Source of the DNA: Parerythrobacter lutipelagi
Lineage (GTDB): Bacteria; Pseudomonadota; Alphaproteobacteria; Sphingomonadales; Sphingomonadaceae
DNA: 64,000 nt
Direction: 5' to 3'
NCBI RefSeq assembly: GCF_005434975.1
Contig: NZ_SKCJ01000002.1
Location: 1,331,322-1,395,321, forward strand
Shown here one piece after another: positions 52,846-64,000 of the stretch. Position numbers and translations under genes: made by a program. A model generated the notes under the pieces. The model was not told the DNA's origin. It did not search any database and saw only the letters and a program-made list of their open reading frames with translations. Each line of letters starts with the position of its first letter. Within the stretch, counting starts at the first letter, position 1.

Positions 52846-54128
52846 TGGCCGATCCCGACACACGCGATACGCCCGCGCCAGCGCCAAAGGACGAGACGCG
52901 CGGCGAAGCCCGGCGCAACCTCAACCGCACGGTCGCGCAGCGCCAGAAGCTGCTGCTTGCCGGGATCGGCGGCGTGGCGCTCATCGCCGGTTCGATGTTC
53001 ATCTTCGGCGGCGAGGATGAAGCGAGCGCCGACGGCGTGGGCGCGACCACGATCGAGACCGGCGCGCTGGTCAATCGCAATCTCTCGCAGCGCGAATTCG
53101 TCGCCACTTACGGCAACCGCCTCGATGCGCAGGGCCGCGCGATCAAAGACCTGCAGGAAAGCCAGCTTCCCAAGGCCTCGATCGAGCAGGAGCTCGAAAC
53201 GCTGCGGGGCGAGAACGCGCGGATGCTGAGCGACGGGCAAGCTGCGATCGATGCGATCTCGGCGGAGAACGCCGCCTTGCGCTCGGAACTCGAAACCGTC
53301 CGCGCCAATCCCCCGGTCACGCCAGTTGACGCAGGAGAACCGCGGACTCCGGGTTTCGCTCCCGGACCGCTCGAGCCACCCAGCGAACCCAAGGCGAGCC
53401 TGCTGAGCTTCTCATCCGAAAAGCCGGGCGCAGCCAAAGCGAAGGCAACCGAAAGCACGCCGCCGCTGCTGCTCGAGGCAAGCCGCGATTATCTCCCGCC
53501 CAACAGCTATGCACCTGCCACCGTAATCGTCGGGGTCGACGCCTCGACGGGCGTGACCAGTCAGAGCGATCCGCTGCCCGTGGTGCTGCGCATCACCGGG
53601 CCGGCGCGCTCGGTGCTGCAAGGCGACAAGCTGCTCACCACCGATCTCACCGGCTGCCTCGTCAACGGCGCGGCACGCGGCGATCTCTCGGCCGAGAAGG
53701 TTTACGTCAAGCTCGTGCGCATGACCTGCGCGCAACCGGGCGGACGCTTCGCGGTGAGCGAGGTCAAGGGGTTCATCGCCTTTGCCGGCAAGTCGGGCGT
53801 GCGCGGCAATGTCGTCAGCCGCGAAGGCAGCCTTGTCAGCCAGGCGCTGCTTGCCGGGATCGTCGGCGGGTTCGGGCGCGGCTTCTCGGCCAATGCCAAC
53901 GGCATCTTTGCGCAGCCTGTCGGCAGCGACGGCAGGCGCGAGGCGCTTTCGCCGACCGACATCCTCGCAGGCGGCCTCGGCCAGGGCGCGGGCGAAGCCG
54001 CCGACACTACAGCCAAATACCTCATCGAACGCGCAGAACAGTACCAACCCGTCGTCGAGATGCCGACCGGCATCGCAGTCGAGATCGTCTTTCTCGACGG
54101 CGTCCATGTCAGGAGCACACCGCAATGA
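52845..54128 (+). CDS. traB: F-type conjugation protein TraB
   Basis: 427 residues; F TraB has 475. One helix near residues 38-55 anchors it in the inner membrane, then a coiled coil (about 95-150, EQELETLRGENARM), a Pro-rich spacer and the VirB10-like C-terminal barrel with DLTGCLVNGAARGDLSAEKV and IAVEIVFLDGVHV. It spans the envelope and links inner and outer parts of the channel. Overlaps the next gene by 4 bases. Confidence 0.92.
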   Translation: MADPDTRDTPAPAPKDETRGEARRNLNRTVAQRQKLLLAGIGGVALIAGSMFIFGGEDEASADGVGATTIETGALVNRNLSQREFVATYGNRLDAQGRAIKDLQESQLPKASIEQELETLRGENARMLSDGQAAIDAISAENAALRSELETVRANPPVTPVDAGEPRTPGFAPGPLEPPSEPKASLLSFSSEKPGAAKAKATESTPPLLLEASRDYLPPNSYAPATVIVGVDASTGVTSQSDPLPVVLRITGPARSVLQGDKLLTTDLTGCLVNGAARGDLSAEKVYVKLVRMTCAQPGGRFAVSEVKGFIAFAGKSGVRGNVVSREGSLVSQALLAGIVGGFGRGFSANANGIFAQPVGSDGRREALSPTDILAGGLGQGAGEAADTTAKYLIERAEQYQPVVEMPTGIAVEIVFLDGVHVRSTPQ

Positions 54129-55003
54129 ACTATTCGAACCAGCGGCCCGGCCTCAAGGCGCGCGCCGCGCACATATCGCTCGCTGCCGCCAGCGCAGCAG
54201 CCCTCCTCACAAGCGGCGTCGCGATCGTAACCGCCATGCCCGCGCAGGCCGCGATCACGCGAGATGTGGTTGAAGCGCTCAAGCTTCGTCTGCCCAGAAC
54301 GCCGATCGACGCGCTCGATTGCACGACATTCGCGCCATGGTGCGAGGTCGTCTCGGGAGAGACGCTATTCTACATCGACGAAGCGGCACGCTACCTCTTC
54401 GTCGGGCGGCTCTACGACATGGAGGAGCGGCGCGACGTGACTGCCGCGCGCCTGCTCGAACTCAACCCCGACCTGCTCGCCGCCGGCGCAGCCCGCCACG
54501 CCGGCGAGGACACTGGAGGGCGCCATGACGTTGCCGAAACCCGCGACAGGCAGGTCGCGACGCATGTCGATCTTAAAGCCCTTCCCAAGGAAGGCGCGAT
54601 CCTGTGGGGCAATCCCAAGGGGCTGAAGCTGGTTGTCTTCTCGGATTTCCAGTGCGGCTACTGCAAGCGGCTCACCGGCGAACTCGAAAAGGCAGGCGTT
54701 CTTGTCGAGGAACGGCCGATCTCGATCTTCGGCGCGTCGAGCCGCCGCTTGTCCGAGGCGGTGCTGTGCGCCGCCGACCCGGTCGAGGCGCTCCATGCCG
54801 CATACACCGGCAAGCACCTCGAACCGCGCGCAACCTGCAAAAAGTCAGCTGCGCTCGATGCCAACGAAGCCTTTGCACAGGCCAACGGCTTTGCCGGAAC
54901 CCCGGTAATCGTCCGGGCGCGCGACGGTGCGGTGCTGCACGGCTACCGTGATGCAAAGACACTGCGCGCCTTTGCCAATGCCAAGACCGGATCGAAGCAA
55001 TGA
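54125..55003 (+). CDS. DsbC-family disulfide isomerase of the transfer operon
   Basis: 292 residues with a signal peptide (cleavage near AQAA, residue about 42). The DsbC N-terminal dimerisation domain is visible (EVVSGETLFYIDEAARYLF, GRLYDMEERRDVT), then a thioredoxin domain with FSDFQCGYCKRL (CGYC at residues 177-180) and cis-Pro GTPVIV. It should shuffle disulfides in Cys-rich transfer proteins such as TraU and TraN. DsbC genes in this place also occur in SXT/R27-type operons. Overlaps traB and traV. Confidence 0.9.
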   Translation: MNYSNQRPGLKARAAHISLAAASAAALLTSGVAIVTAMPAQAAITRDVVEALKLRLPRTPIDALDCTTFAPWCEVVSGETLFYIDEAARYLFVGRLYDMEERRDVTAARLLELNPDLLAAGAARHAGEDTGGRHDVAETRDRQVATHVDLKALPKEGAILWGNPKGLKLVVFSDFQCGYCKRLTGELEKAGVLVEERPISIFGASSRRLSEAVLCAADPVEALHAAYTGKHLEPRATCKKSAALDANEAFAQANGFAGTPVIVRARDGAVLHGYRDAKTLRAFANAKTGSKQ

Positions 55004-55584
55004 GCGGCGGTGCGACCCGTGTCGGAGCGACGGCAATTCTCGCGTTGATGATCGCCGGCTGTGCGACGCTTGGCGGCAACGTCAAGGGCGACTTTTCCTG
55101 CCGGGCACCGGAGGGAAGCTGCGCGCCGACCTCGATGATCGACGATGCCGCGACCCGCGTTTCACAGGCAGAACGGTCCGGTCATGCCTCTGCGGGAGCG
55201 CACAGGGCCGGTGATCGCGGATTGCGGATCGTTGTTGCGGGCTACCGCGACGGGGCGGGCCGCATCCACGAGGCCCGGGTTGTTCATGTCGTGCTGCCCG
55301 ATCGCGCTGCCGAGCGCTGGCGCGCGCCGCGTTCGACCGGCGACGTGCTTCGCGCACTGGCGCGTCCGGCTGAAGCAGAAGTCGCCCCGCCCGCCGCCGC
55401 AGAAGCAATTCCTTTTCAGCTTTCCAATCCGTCCCCCCAGCAGCCTCCCGATGTCCTGGTCATCCCCTCGCAGGATCTGACGGAGCTGCCCGGCGCCAAA
55501 GCGCCGGACCCCGGGGCACCTGGTCGTCCCCCCTCCCCCGGCCAGGTGCCCCACCCCGTTCTGCCCGAAGGAGAGCCCAAGTGA
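55000..55584 (+). CDS. traV: TraV-like conjugation lipoprotein
   Basis: 194 residues. Lipobox IAGC near residue 21, then KGDFSCRAPEGSCAP, the paired-Cys start of TraV. The C-terminal third is Pro-rich (PGAKAPDPGAPGRPPSPGQV), longer than in F TraV (171). TraV is the outer-membrane lipoprotein of the core complex. Position between dsbC and traC supports the call. Overlaps traC by ATGA. Confidence 0.83.
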   Translation: MSGGATRVGATAILALMIAGCATLGGNVKGDFSCRAPEGSCAPTSMIDDAATRVSQAERSGHASAGAHRAGDRGLRIVVAGYRDGAGRIHEARVVHVVLPDRAAERWRAPRSTGDVLRALARPAEAEVAPPAAAEAIPFQLSNPSPQQPPDVLVIPSQDLTELPGAKAPDPGAPGRPPSPGQVPHPVLPEGEPK

Positions 55585-58130
55585 ACCTCTCGCTATCCTC
55601 TGCGCGCGACGCGCTTCTCGCTGGCCTGTTCGGCGATGCGAAAAGGGGCGATCATGCGCAGCCGCGTTTCGCGCTCGACATGCTGTCGGACTGGCTTCCG
55701 TACCGAGTCTATGACGAGGGCCCGGGGCTCTACCGCAACGCGCACTCGAAGGGCTTCATTCTCGAAGTCACCCCGCTCATCGGCGCCGACGAGCGGACAG
55801 GTGAGATCCTCGGCCAGTTCTTTTCCGAGAGCCTGCCGCAAGGCGCCTGCCTCCAAGTGCTGAACTTCGCGTCCCCGCGCATCGGCGCCATCGTCGGCCC
55901 GTGGTTCGCACCGCGCTACGAGCAGGGCGGGATCTACGAAGCGATTGCGAAAGCCCGCACCAACCGGCTCTACGATCTCGTCTGGAAGTCGGGCTCGGCA
56001 CACGCGCCGTTTCATGCACGCCATGTGCGTCTGGTGCTCTCGCTCGGCGTTCCGGTGCCCGGAAGCGTCACCGATGCAGAACTCACCGAATGCCGCGACG
56101 GGATGTCGGGGATGCTGAACTCGCTCGGCCTTGCATCGAACAGGCTCGAGCCCGCAGGCCTCCTCGCACTGGTCGACGAGCTCACCTCGCCGACCACCGC
56201 GCGCGAACCCGATCTCACCCACTGGAACCGCGAGGACACGCTCGACGCGCAAGCGATCCGCCGCGACATCGAACTCGAAGTCGAGGACGACCGGCTGATC
56301 TTGCGCACCGAGCGCTTCCGCGAGACCGGGCGCTCGCGAGATGGCGTGCCGCAGGTAGGTGAATGCTATCCCGACCGCTTCGATATGCGCCATTACGGCG
56401 TGCGCTCTACCCCTGAGCGCTGGGCACCGTGGGAATGCGCGCGGCTCATCGGCGACATGTTCACCGACAAACTGCGCTTTCCCTGCCCGGCTGCGACCAT
56501 GCTGTGCCTGCATTATCCCGACCAGGAAGCCGCCTCGGCGCGCGCAGGCTACAAGTTCATGCGCACCACCAGCCTGTCGGAAACGAAGAGCGCACGTTTC
56601 CTGCCCAAACTGTCGGAGCAGTCGGCAGAATGGAGACACGTCCAGGCCGAACTCCAAGCGGGCAAGAAGTTCGTCAAGCTGTTCTATGGTCTCACCACGA
56701 TCTCGCCGCTCGGCGAAGGCGATGCGCATGAGCGCACGGTCAAGGCGATTTACAAGGCGGCCGGATGGGACCTTGCCGACGAGCGCTTCCTCCAGCTCCA
56801 GGGCCTCGTCGCCTCGTTCCCGTTGAGCCTCGCCGATGGTCTGGTCCACGACCTTGCGCGGCTCAAACGCTTTCGAACCATGCTCTCGACCACCGCGGCC
56901 AATATCGCCCCCCTGCAGGGCGAGTATCTCGGCGGCACGATCCCGCACCTGCTGCTGCTCGGACGGCGCGGCCAGCCCTTCTTCTGGTCGCCCTTCGAGA
57001 ACAAGGCGGGCAACCACAACATCGCGATTTGCGGGAAGTCGGGCTCGGGCAAGTCGGTGCTGCTGCAGGAGCTATGCGCCGCGCTGCGCGGCGCTGGCGC
57101 CAAGGTCGTGGTGATCGATGACGGCCGGAGTTTCGAGCACTCGATCAAACTTCAGGGCGGGCGCTTCGTCGAGTTCACCCTCGCCTCGGGCTTCTCCTTG
57201 AATCCCTTCTCGATGGTCGACGATGCCCGCGCGCATGAGGACGAGGACTACCGGCTCGACTGCTTTGCGATGATCAAGGCGATCGTCAGCCAGATGGCGC
57301 GGCCAAGCGCCGCGCCCTCGGACACCGAGCGCGGCCTCATCGACCGCGCGGTGACGCAGGTCTGGGAAGCGCTCGGCAGCGGCGGCGCGATCGACGATGT
57401 CGCGCATGCCCTCCATCAAAGCGAAAACGAGGCGGGCAGGGATTTGGCGACCGCGATCGCGCCTTTCTGCCGCGGCGGCAGCTATGCCGGGTTTTTCTCC
57501 GGCAAGGCGAGTTTCGCGCTCGAAGACGATTTCACCGTCTTTGAGATGAGCGACCTTGCGTCCCGCGAGGAACTGCGAAGCGTTGTCCTCTCGGCGATCA
57601 TGTTCATGACCGGCCAGGCGATGACGCGCAGCTCGCGGTCCACCAAAAAGCTGCTTTTGATCGATGAAGCCTGGGCCATGCTCAAGGGTGGTTCGATGGG
57701 CGAGTTCGTCGAGACCTATGCTCGCACCGCGCGCAAGTACGGGGGTGCGCTCGCCACTGCCACCCAGTCCTTGAACGATTACTACAAATCCGACGGCGCG
57801 CGGGCCGCGCTCGAAAACAGCGACTGGATGCTGGTGCTCCAGCAGAAGCCCGAGACCATTGCCGATTTCCGCAAGGAGGCCCGGCTCGACATGGACGACC
57901 GGACCGAGACGCTGATCCGCAGCCTCAAGCGCTCGGGCACCGAGTACAGCGAGATCTACCTCAAAGGTCCCGAGATGGAAGCCGTTGGACGCCTGGTGCT
58001 CGACCCACTCTCGGCAACCATCTTCTCCTCCGATCCTGACACCTATGCCGCGATCCACCGCCATGTCGAAAACGGCATGCCGCTGGAGCGCGCAGTCGCG
58101 CTGGTCGCGGGCGTGGAAGGAGGCATGTGA
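55581..58130 (+). CDS. traC: Conjugation ATPase TraC (VirB4 family)
   Basis: 849 residues; F TraC has 875. N-terminal TraC-specific domain, then an ATPase core with Walker A ICGKSGSGKSVLLQEL (near residue 483) and Walker B KLLLIDEAWAM (near 690), followed by GGALATATQSLNDYYKS and WMLVLQQKPETIADF. It powers pilus assembly at the inner membrane. Overlaps traV (ATGA) and the next gene (TGATG). Confidence 0.95.
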   Translation: MNLSLSSARDALLAGLFGDAKRGDHAQPRFALDMLSDWLPYRVYDEGPGLYRNAHSKGFILEVTPLIGADERTGEILGQFFSESLPQGACLQVLNFASPRIGAIVGPWFAPRYEQGGIYEAIAKARTNRLYDLVWKSGSAHAPFHARHVRLVLSLGVPVPGSVTDAELTECRDGMSGMLNSLGLASNRLEPAGLLALVDELTSPTTAREPDLTHWNREDTLDAQAIRRDIELEVEDDRLILRTERFRETGRSRDGVPQVGECYPDRFDMRHYGVRSTPERWAPWECARLIGDMFTDKLRFPCPAATMLCLHYPDQEAASARAGYKFMRTTSLSETKSARFLPKLSEQSAEWRHVQAELQAGKKFVKLFYGLTTISPLGEGDAHERTVKAIYKAAGWDLADERFLQLQGLVASFPLSLADGLVHDLARLKRFRTMLSTTAANIAPLQGEYLGGTIPHLLLLGRRGQPFFWSPFENKAGNHNIAICGKSGSGKSVLLQELCAALRGAGAKVVVIDDGRSFEHSIKLQGGRFVEFTLASGFSLNPFSMVDDARAHEDEDYRLDCFAMIKAIVSQMARPSAAPSDTERGLIDRAVTQVWEALGSGGAIDDVAHALHQSENEAGRDLATAIAPFCRGGSYAGFFSGKASFALEDDFTVFEMSDLASREELRSVVLSAIMFMTGQAMTRSSRSTKKLLLIDEAWAMLKGGSMGEFVETYARTARKYGGALATATQSLNDYYKSDGARAALENSDWMLVLQQKPETIADFRKEARLDMDDRTETLIRSLKRSGTEYSEIYLKGPEMEAVGRLVLDPLSATIFSSDPDTYAAIHRHVENGMPLERAVALVAGVEGGM

Positions 58131-58534
58131 TGGTGCTCGAGACCACCACGCTCGTAGATCGCGTGCCGCTTCCGTCAGTCAGACAAGCCCGCGACAAGCA
58201 CCGTGTGATCGACTGGCTGGCGCTGTTCCAGGGCACCTGCCTGGTGCTGATCGAAACGGCAAGCTTCGCGGCGAGCACGCTGCTGCTGGTCCTCGGCCTG
58301 CCGCTGTTCGTGTTCCTGGCTGTAGCAGGCTGGGATCTCACGGCGCTGTTCGCGCAGCTCGGCAATCTTGCCGACCATTACCGCACCGCTGAACCGGTCG
58401 CGCGCCGCTTCTTTGCCCAAGACCTCCAGATCGCATTCCTCATCGCAGCCGGCGGCCTCGCCCTGCTGCGATTGCCGGCTTTCCTGCGCCGCCTCGATCG
58501 CCGCCTCGCCGAAGGATCTCCCCGCCATGGATAG
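58130..58534 (+). CDS. Membrane protein of unknown function in the tra operon
   Basis: 134 residues with two hydrophobic segments (about residues 28-68 and 98-120) separated by a charged loop (NLADHYRTAEPVARRFFAQD). No family was recognised, and F itself has no counterpart between traC and trbI. AAGGAGG stands before the start, which overlaps the traC stop by one base; GTG 58127 is also in frame. Its fixed place suggests a transfer role specific to this lineage. Confidence 0.7.
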   Translation: MVLETTTLVDRVPLPSVRQARDKHRVIDWLALFQGTCLVLIETASFAASTLLLVLGLPLFVFLAVAGWDLTALFAQLGNLADHYRTAEPVARRFFAQDLQIAFLIAAGGLALLRLPAFLRRLDRRLAEGSPRHG

Positions 58535-58907
58535 ACTGAACCTCCCGCTTAGCCAGCTGGGCCCGAAACTCCTCGCTCTACCCTTGCTCGTTGCCGCGCT
58601 CCTGTGGGGTGCGTGGATCACGCAGCAGGTCACCAGCTCCCCGGAGCAGCGGATCGTCACGGTCCGGCTCGCCGAGACCATCGGGACATTCGTCGAGGAA
58701 GCCGCGCGCGCCGATGCCGATCCGGCGGTCGTTCAGGCGGCGAGCCTTGCATACCTCAAAGCCGCCGAAAGCGCCGTCGCCGACATGGGCCATGACGGCC
58801 GCGTGGTGCTGGTTGCCGAGGCCGTGCTCGCGGGCGCTGCCGAAGACGCAACCTCCGAACTCGAGCAGCGCATTGCGGACAAGCTCGCCGGGGAGAAGCA
58901 GCCATGA
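58527..58907 (+). CDS. trbI: F-type conjugation protein TrbI
   Basis: 126 residues, nearly the size of F TrbI (128). One N-terminal helix (LLALPLLVAALLWGAWI) and then a helical periplasmic part with RIVTVRLAETIGTFVEEAAR. TrbI influences pilus extension/retraction. Starts 8 bases inside the previous gene and overlaps the peptidase gene by ATGA. Confidence 0.86.
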   Translation: MDRLNLPLSQLGPKLLALPLLVAALLWGAWITQQVTSSPEQRIVTVRLAETIGTFVEEAARADADPAVVQAASLAYLKAAESAVADMGHDGRVVLVAEAVLAGAAEDATSELEQRIADKLAGEKQP

Positions 58908-59410
58908 GCCTGACCCGCTCGATCCGCCGTCCGCTGCTGCTCTCGGGGCTGGTCCTGCTGCCGCTTGCCTGGGCGCCGCTCGATGCCTTCAGCAAGGACC
59001 ACGCGTTCCTCATCAATGCGAGCCCGAGCCTGTCCAACTGGGCGTTCTGGCTCGACAAGCACGCGCCGATCGAACGCGGCAGCCTGATCTTCTTTGAGCC
59101 GCCGCAAAGCGAGCTGGTCGAAAGGCATTTCGGAAAAGGACCGCAGATGTTCGGCAAGCGCGTGCTTGGCATGCCGGGCGATGTCGTGCGCCACGAGGGC
59201 GATGCGGTCTTCATCAACGGGAAGCAGGTCGCGAGCCTGCTCGAGGTCACCCGTCTCGGTGTCCCGCTCACGCGGGGGCCTAAAGGCGTCATCCCCGAGG
59301 GCTGCTACTACACCGGCACCAGCCATCCCCGCGGGCTCGACAGCCGCTATGGCGCAATCGGCTTCGTGTGCCGCGGACAAATCCTTGGCAGCGGGAGGGC
59401 GATCCTGTGA
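58904..59410 (+). CDS. S26-family conjugation signal peptidase (TraF/TrhF type)
   Basis: 168 residues with one N-terminal helix. The serine/lysine dyad of S26 peptidases is indicated by INASPSLSNWAFW (nucleophile region near residues 38-44) and FGKRVLGMPGDVV (Lys near 85). The C-terminus has SHPRGLDSRYGAIGFV, the box E region. Such peptidases (TrhF, RP4 TraF) process the pilin. Named differently from the downstream thioredoxin-like TraF. Between trbI and traW, as in R27/SXT-type operons. Confidence 0.9.
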   Translation: MSLTRSIRRPLLLSGLVLLPLAWAPLDAFSKDHAFLINASPSLSNWAFWLDKHAPIERGSLIFFEPPQSELVERHFGKGPQMFGKRVLGMPGDVVRHEGDAVFINGKQVASLLEVTRLGVPLTRGPKGVIPEGCYYTGTSHPRGLDSRYGAIGFVCRGQILGSGRAIL

Positions 59411-60038
59411 TGCGCTCCCTCTTTCCGCTTGGCGCGCTTCTCCTCGCTGCGCTCCCGGCCAGCCTGCAGGCGCGAGACTATGGCCAGCGCGGCGCGGTCT
59501 TCCCCGTGATCGAGCGCGATCTGCTCGAACAGATCCATGCTCGCCTCGCGCAGATGGAAAAGTCGGGCGAGACCGCGCGGCTCAACGAGGAACTCAAGCG
59601 TCGTACGATCGCCCGCGTCAACCGGCCTGATCCGGTTGCCGGCGTGATCCGCGCAAGCGCAAGCCGCCAATGGGCCTTCGATCCGACAATTACGCTTGCT
59701 GCCGATATCCGGGGCGCAAAAGGCGAGCTGATCCATGCCGCCGGAACCCGGGTCAATCCGCTCGACAGCGTCAAGCTGCGCGGCGACCTCCTGTTTCTCG
59801 ACGGCGACGATCCGGCGCAGGTCGCCTGGTCGCTGAGGCAAGAAGTCAATGCCAAGCTGATCCTCGTCAAGGGTGCGCCGCTCGAGCTGATGAAGGCCCG
59901 CCAGCGAAGGTTCTATTTCGACCAGGGCGGCAAGCTCACCGACAAATTCGGAATTCGGGCGACGCCTGCGCGCGTGCGCCAGAACGGCCGGATGCTCGAA
60001 GTGAGCGAGATCGCGCTGCCGCCCCGGAAGGCACAGCC

Positions 60039-60042
<4 letters not shown>
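59410..60042 (+). CDS. traW: F-type conjugation protein TraW
   Basis: 210 residues, the same as F TraW. Signal peptide (cleavage at LQA, about residue 21), then YGQRGAVFPVIERDLLEQI and VNAKLILVKGAPLELMKARQ with RFYFDQGGKLTDKFGI, all TraW hallmarks. It acts in the periplasm in pilus assembly with TrbC. ATG 59410 overlaps the previous stop by one base; the end overlaps traU by ATGA. Confidence 0.93.
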
Positions 60043-61800
<1,758 letters not shown>

Positions 61801-61804
<4 letters not shown>

Positions 61805-63522
61805 GGCTCACACAATCGCTTCGTCTGGGACTGCTCGCTCTTCTCGCCGTCGCCGCGCCCCTCTCCGCGCAGCAGCAGGATGCGCGGGCTGACGGCAAGG
61901 CCTTTGGCGAAAGCCTGCGCAGCGAAGCGCAGGCAGCCGCCAACTCGCAGCACGACGCATCCACCCTCCCCAATTACGATCGCAATGCCGTGCGTGACCT
62001 CGAAACGCTTGCCGACGATCCCGACCGGATCGAGAGCAATGCCGCGGCGGTGGCCACCGGGCACCAGGGCTATCGCGCGATGCGCGACAGCATCGCCAAC
62101 CGCGCACGCTTCGATCCAGACGAGATCGAGGATGTGATCGCGCGCAGTCTCGCGATCAACGAGACGCCGCTTGAATACACCAGCGGCATGGATATCTCGG
62201 GCGGCCAGGGCAATTGCGTCCCGCTGCCGCCCGGCTCGGGCTCTGCGGGAACCTACACCGCGACCTGCAACACCGGCACGCGGATCGACCAGTCGGCGGG
62301 TCAATGCGCGGTGCCGCTCGTCGCCAGCGTGACGCAGCGCCAGCAATGGCATTATCTCTGCAACGACACCGGCATCTACCAGGGTCTTCCTTGGTGCTCG
62401 GCCTTCGATGGCGGCTCGTGCCGCATCACCGGCTATCGCCCCGGCCCGTGCCTCCAGTGGTGGGACAACGGGTTCAACCGCTTCTGCTCCGAGCCGGGCG
62501 ATCCGATTGCCGAAATCTCCTGCAATGCGCCCGATCCTCGCTACACGCCTTATGCGGTCACCACAGACAGCACGGTCGATGCGGTTCCAGACGAGAGCCA
62601 GTGCACGGGTTTTGCCGACAATGGAGACTGCACGCTCGATGTAGAGATTTGCACCGATGCCGATCCGCAGACACGCGTGATCGACGGCGTCTCGGTGACG
62701 CGGCCCTGCTGGGAATGGCAGCGCAGCTACACCTGCACCTCGCGCGAAGCGGCGACCGATTGCTCGGACATCGAGAGCCAGGGCACCTGCCGCTTCGTCC
62801 GCGAGGAATGCCTCACCGACGAACTTCCGTGCGAGACCTGGGAGCGCATCTACGAATGCCCGTTGCCCGATACCGAGAACACCACGCAATATGTCTGCGA
62901 TGGCGATGTCTATTGCATTGATGGCAGCTGCGAGACGATCGAGCGCACCGCTAATGACGAGTTCAAGGATGCAGTCACCGCGCTCCATGCGATGGACGAG
63001 GCGCGCGGGCAATTCGACCCGAACACGCTGACGCTGTTCCGGGGAACGCGCAACACCTGCTCGTCCAAGGTCTTCGGCGTGCTCAATTGCTGCAAGGGCA
63101 AGGGTTTCCCGCTCATTCCGGGGATCAGCCTGCTGGTCGCGCTCGGCTGCGACCGCGAGGAAGTGTTGCTCCACCAGCGCGATGCGCAGGGCCTGTGCGC
63201 CTTTGTGGGCACATATTGTTCAAAGAAGTTCCTTGGCGTCTGCCTGACCAAGAAGAAGGCCTATTGCTGCTTCGAGAGCAAGCTTTCGCGCATCTTGCAG
63301 GAACAGGGCCGCAAGCAGCTTCCCAAGCCCTGGGACAAGCCCAAGGAAGAACAATGCGAGGGCTTCACCCTCGACGAGTTCGCTCAGCTCGATCTTTCCC
63401 GCATGGATTTCAGCGAGGTTTATGCCGAGTTCACCGAGGCCGCGCGGCTGCCCGACGAGCTCGAGACCTCCATCCTCATCCAGCAGAAGATCGACGACTA
63501 TTACGCAAGGGGCGGTCAATGA
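61801..63522 (+). CDS. traN: F-type mating-pair stabilisation protein TraN
   Basis: 573 residues; F TraN has 602. Signal peptide (cleavage near LSAQ). More than 30 Cys through residues 140-500, for example CTGFADNGDCTLDVEIC, DCSDIESQGTCRFVREEC and GVLNCCKGKGFP, and CCFESKLSRILQEQGRKQL near the end, all TraN features. It is an outer-membrane protein that recognises the recipient. Overlaps traU-type neighbours trbC and traF by ATGA. Confidence 0.93.
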
Positions 63523-64000
63523 CCCATCTGGACTACCTGACTGCGCTCGCACTCAGCTTCACTGCGCTCGCCGCCGCTTCGGCGCATGCCCAGGAACCTC
63601 GGGAGACGGCATCGATCACCGACGCCGACGCGCTCTACTGCGAAGAGCGAAAGCTCGGCTACTGGTTCTACTGCGTCAAACCTGTGCCCGCAGAGGAACC
63701 GCAAACGCCCGAAGCCGAACCGGTCGCGGCCAGCCAAGAACTCGATGCGATCACCTCCGAATTGCGCGAGTTGAAGGCGCGCGCGATCCTCTATCCGACC
63801 GAAGCGAATGTCGCGGCCTATATCCGCTTCCAGCGTGCGCAGCTCGACCGCGCCTCGCTTTTCTCCGATGTCTGGCAACGGGCGATCTGGCAGGATCCCG
63901 AACTCGACTACACGCTCGAACGCCCGGTCGGCGCGGTCGCCAAGAAGCAGTGGCAGGATGCCCGCAGCGCCGAGCGCGATCACGTCATGGCACGGCTCTC
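63519..64000 (+). CDS. traF: Conjugation protein TraF (thioredoxin-like), C-terminus cut by window edge
   Basis: About 160 codons are visible. Signal peptide (cleavage near AHAQ, residue 25), then an N-terminal region with YCEERKLGYWFYCVKP and LKARAILYPTEANVAAYIRF, and FSDVWQRAIWQDPELDYTLE, typical of F-type TraF/TrbB family proteins. The thioredoxin fold would lie beyond the edge. It follows traN by ATGA overlap, the F order. Needed for pilus assembly. Confidence 0.9.
   Translation, partial: MTHLDYLTALALSFTALAAASAHAQEPRETASITDADALYCEERKLGYWFYCVKPVPAEEPQTPEAEPVAASQELDAITSELRELKARAILYPTEANVAAYIRFQRAQLDRASLFSDVWQRAIWQDPELDYTLERPVGAVAKKQWQDARSAERDHVMARL

Noticed and set aside
55593..57017. Long minus-strand open frame (474 codons)
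   Set aside because: Antisense shadow of traC, which has Walker motifs and correct neighbours.

Overview
The window looks like an accessory (genomic-island or plasmid) segment of a Sphingomonadales alphaproteobacterium of the Erythrobacter/Sphingomonas type. This rests on high GC with GC-rich third positions, many ATGA/TGATG gene junctions, BigR-type sulfide control, CnrX/ECF-type copper control and an F-type transfer operon of the layout seen on sphingomonad plasmids. It is inferred from gene content, not from a marker gene. No tRNA, rRNA, CRISPR array or intact insertion sequence was recognised.

Layout. (1) 1-4.0 kb: a copA-type multicopper oxidase cut by the left edge, preceded in its operon by an ECF sigma factor, a CnrX-like periplasmic metal sensor and a CnrY-like membrane anti-sigma protein; DUF411 and DUF5676 genes run the other way. 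(2) 4.1-8.7 kb: an AlbA_2-domain membrane protein, then an unusually tight chain: APC permease, 38-codon ORF, glutaredoxin-MauE fusion, two-TM channel-like protein, DUF305 protein, lipoprotein. (3) 8.8-14.2 kb: a sulfur module with an NAD(P)-binding protein, an MBL-rhodanese protein, and a BigR/SqrR regulator divergent from DUF442-blh-doxX and followed by a TSUP exporter. (4) 14.2-25.0 kb: a minus-strand copper export operon: small secreted protein, cusC, cusB, cusA, cusF, multicopper oxidase, Cu(+) P-type ATPase. (5) 25.0-29.0 kb: acetolactate synthase-like enzyme, aldehyde dehydrogenase, CBS-domain protein. (6) 29.4-33.1 kb: a pbr-like locus with lspA, a Cys-triad MerR regulator, a short CDF transporter and pbrT. 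(7) 33.2-44.9 kb: czcI-like leader protein, czcCBA, a secreted protein, a P1B-4 ATPase, a second short CDF, an unknown membrane protein and a canonical czcD. (8) 45.0-49.7 kb: a FecA-like TonB-dependent receptor with a disrupted 5' end below a long hairpin, a 1-Cys peroxiredoxin, and a MerR regulator whose operator faces a DUF3703-methyltransferase pair. (9) 49.8-64.0 kb: AlpA-type and HTH regulators divergent from an F-type conjugation operon (pilin, traL, E, K, B, dsbC, V, C, unknown, trbI, S26 peptidase, traW, U, trbC, traN, traF) that runs off the right edge.

Taken together, the first 50 kb is mobile cargo giving defence against Cu, Zn/Cd/Co/Pb and reactive sulfur at several levels: oxidation and sequestration in the periplasm, ATP-driven export across the inner membrane, and tripartite export through the outer membrane. 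The last 14 kb is the machinery that would move it. The least explained parts are the coupled 5.1-8.7 kb operon, the MerR-controlled DUF3703-methyltransferase pair, the membrane protein at 43.0-43.9 kb, and the hairpin plus apparent frameshift at the receptor gene.
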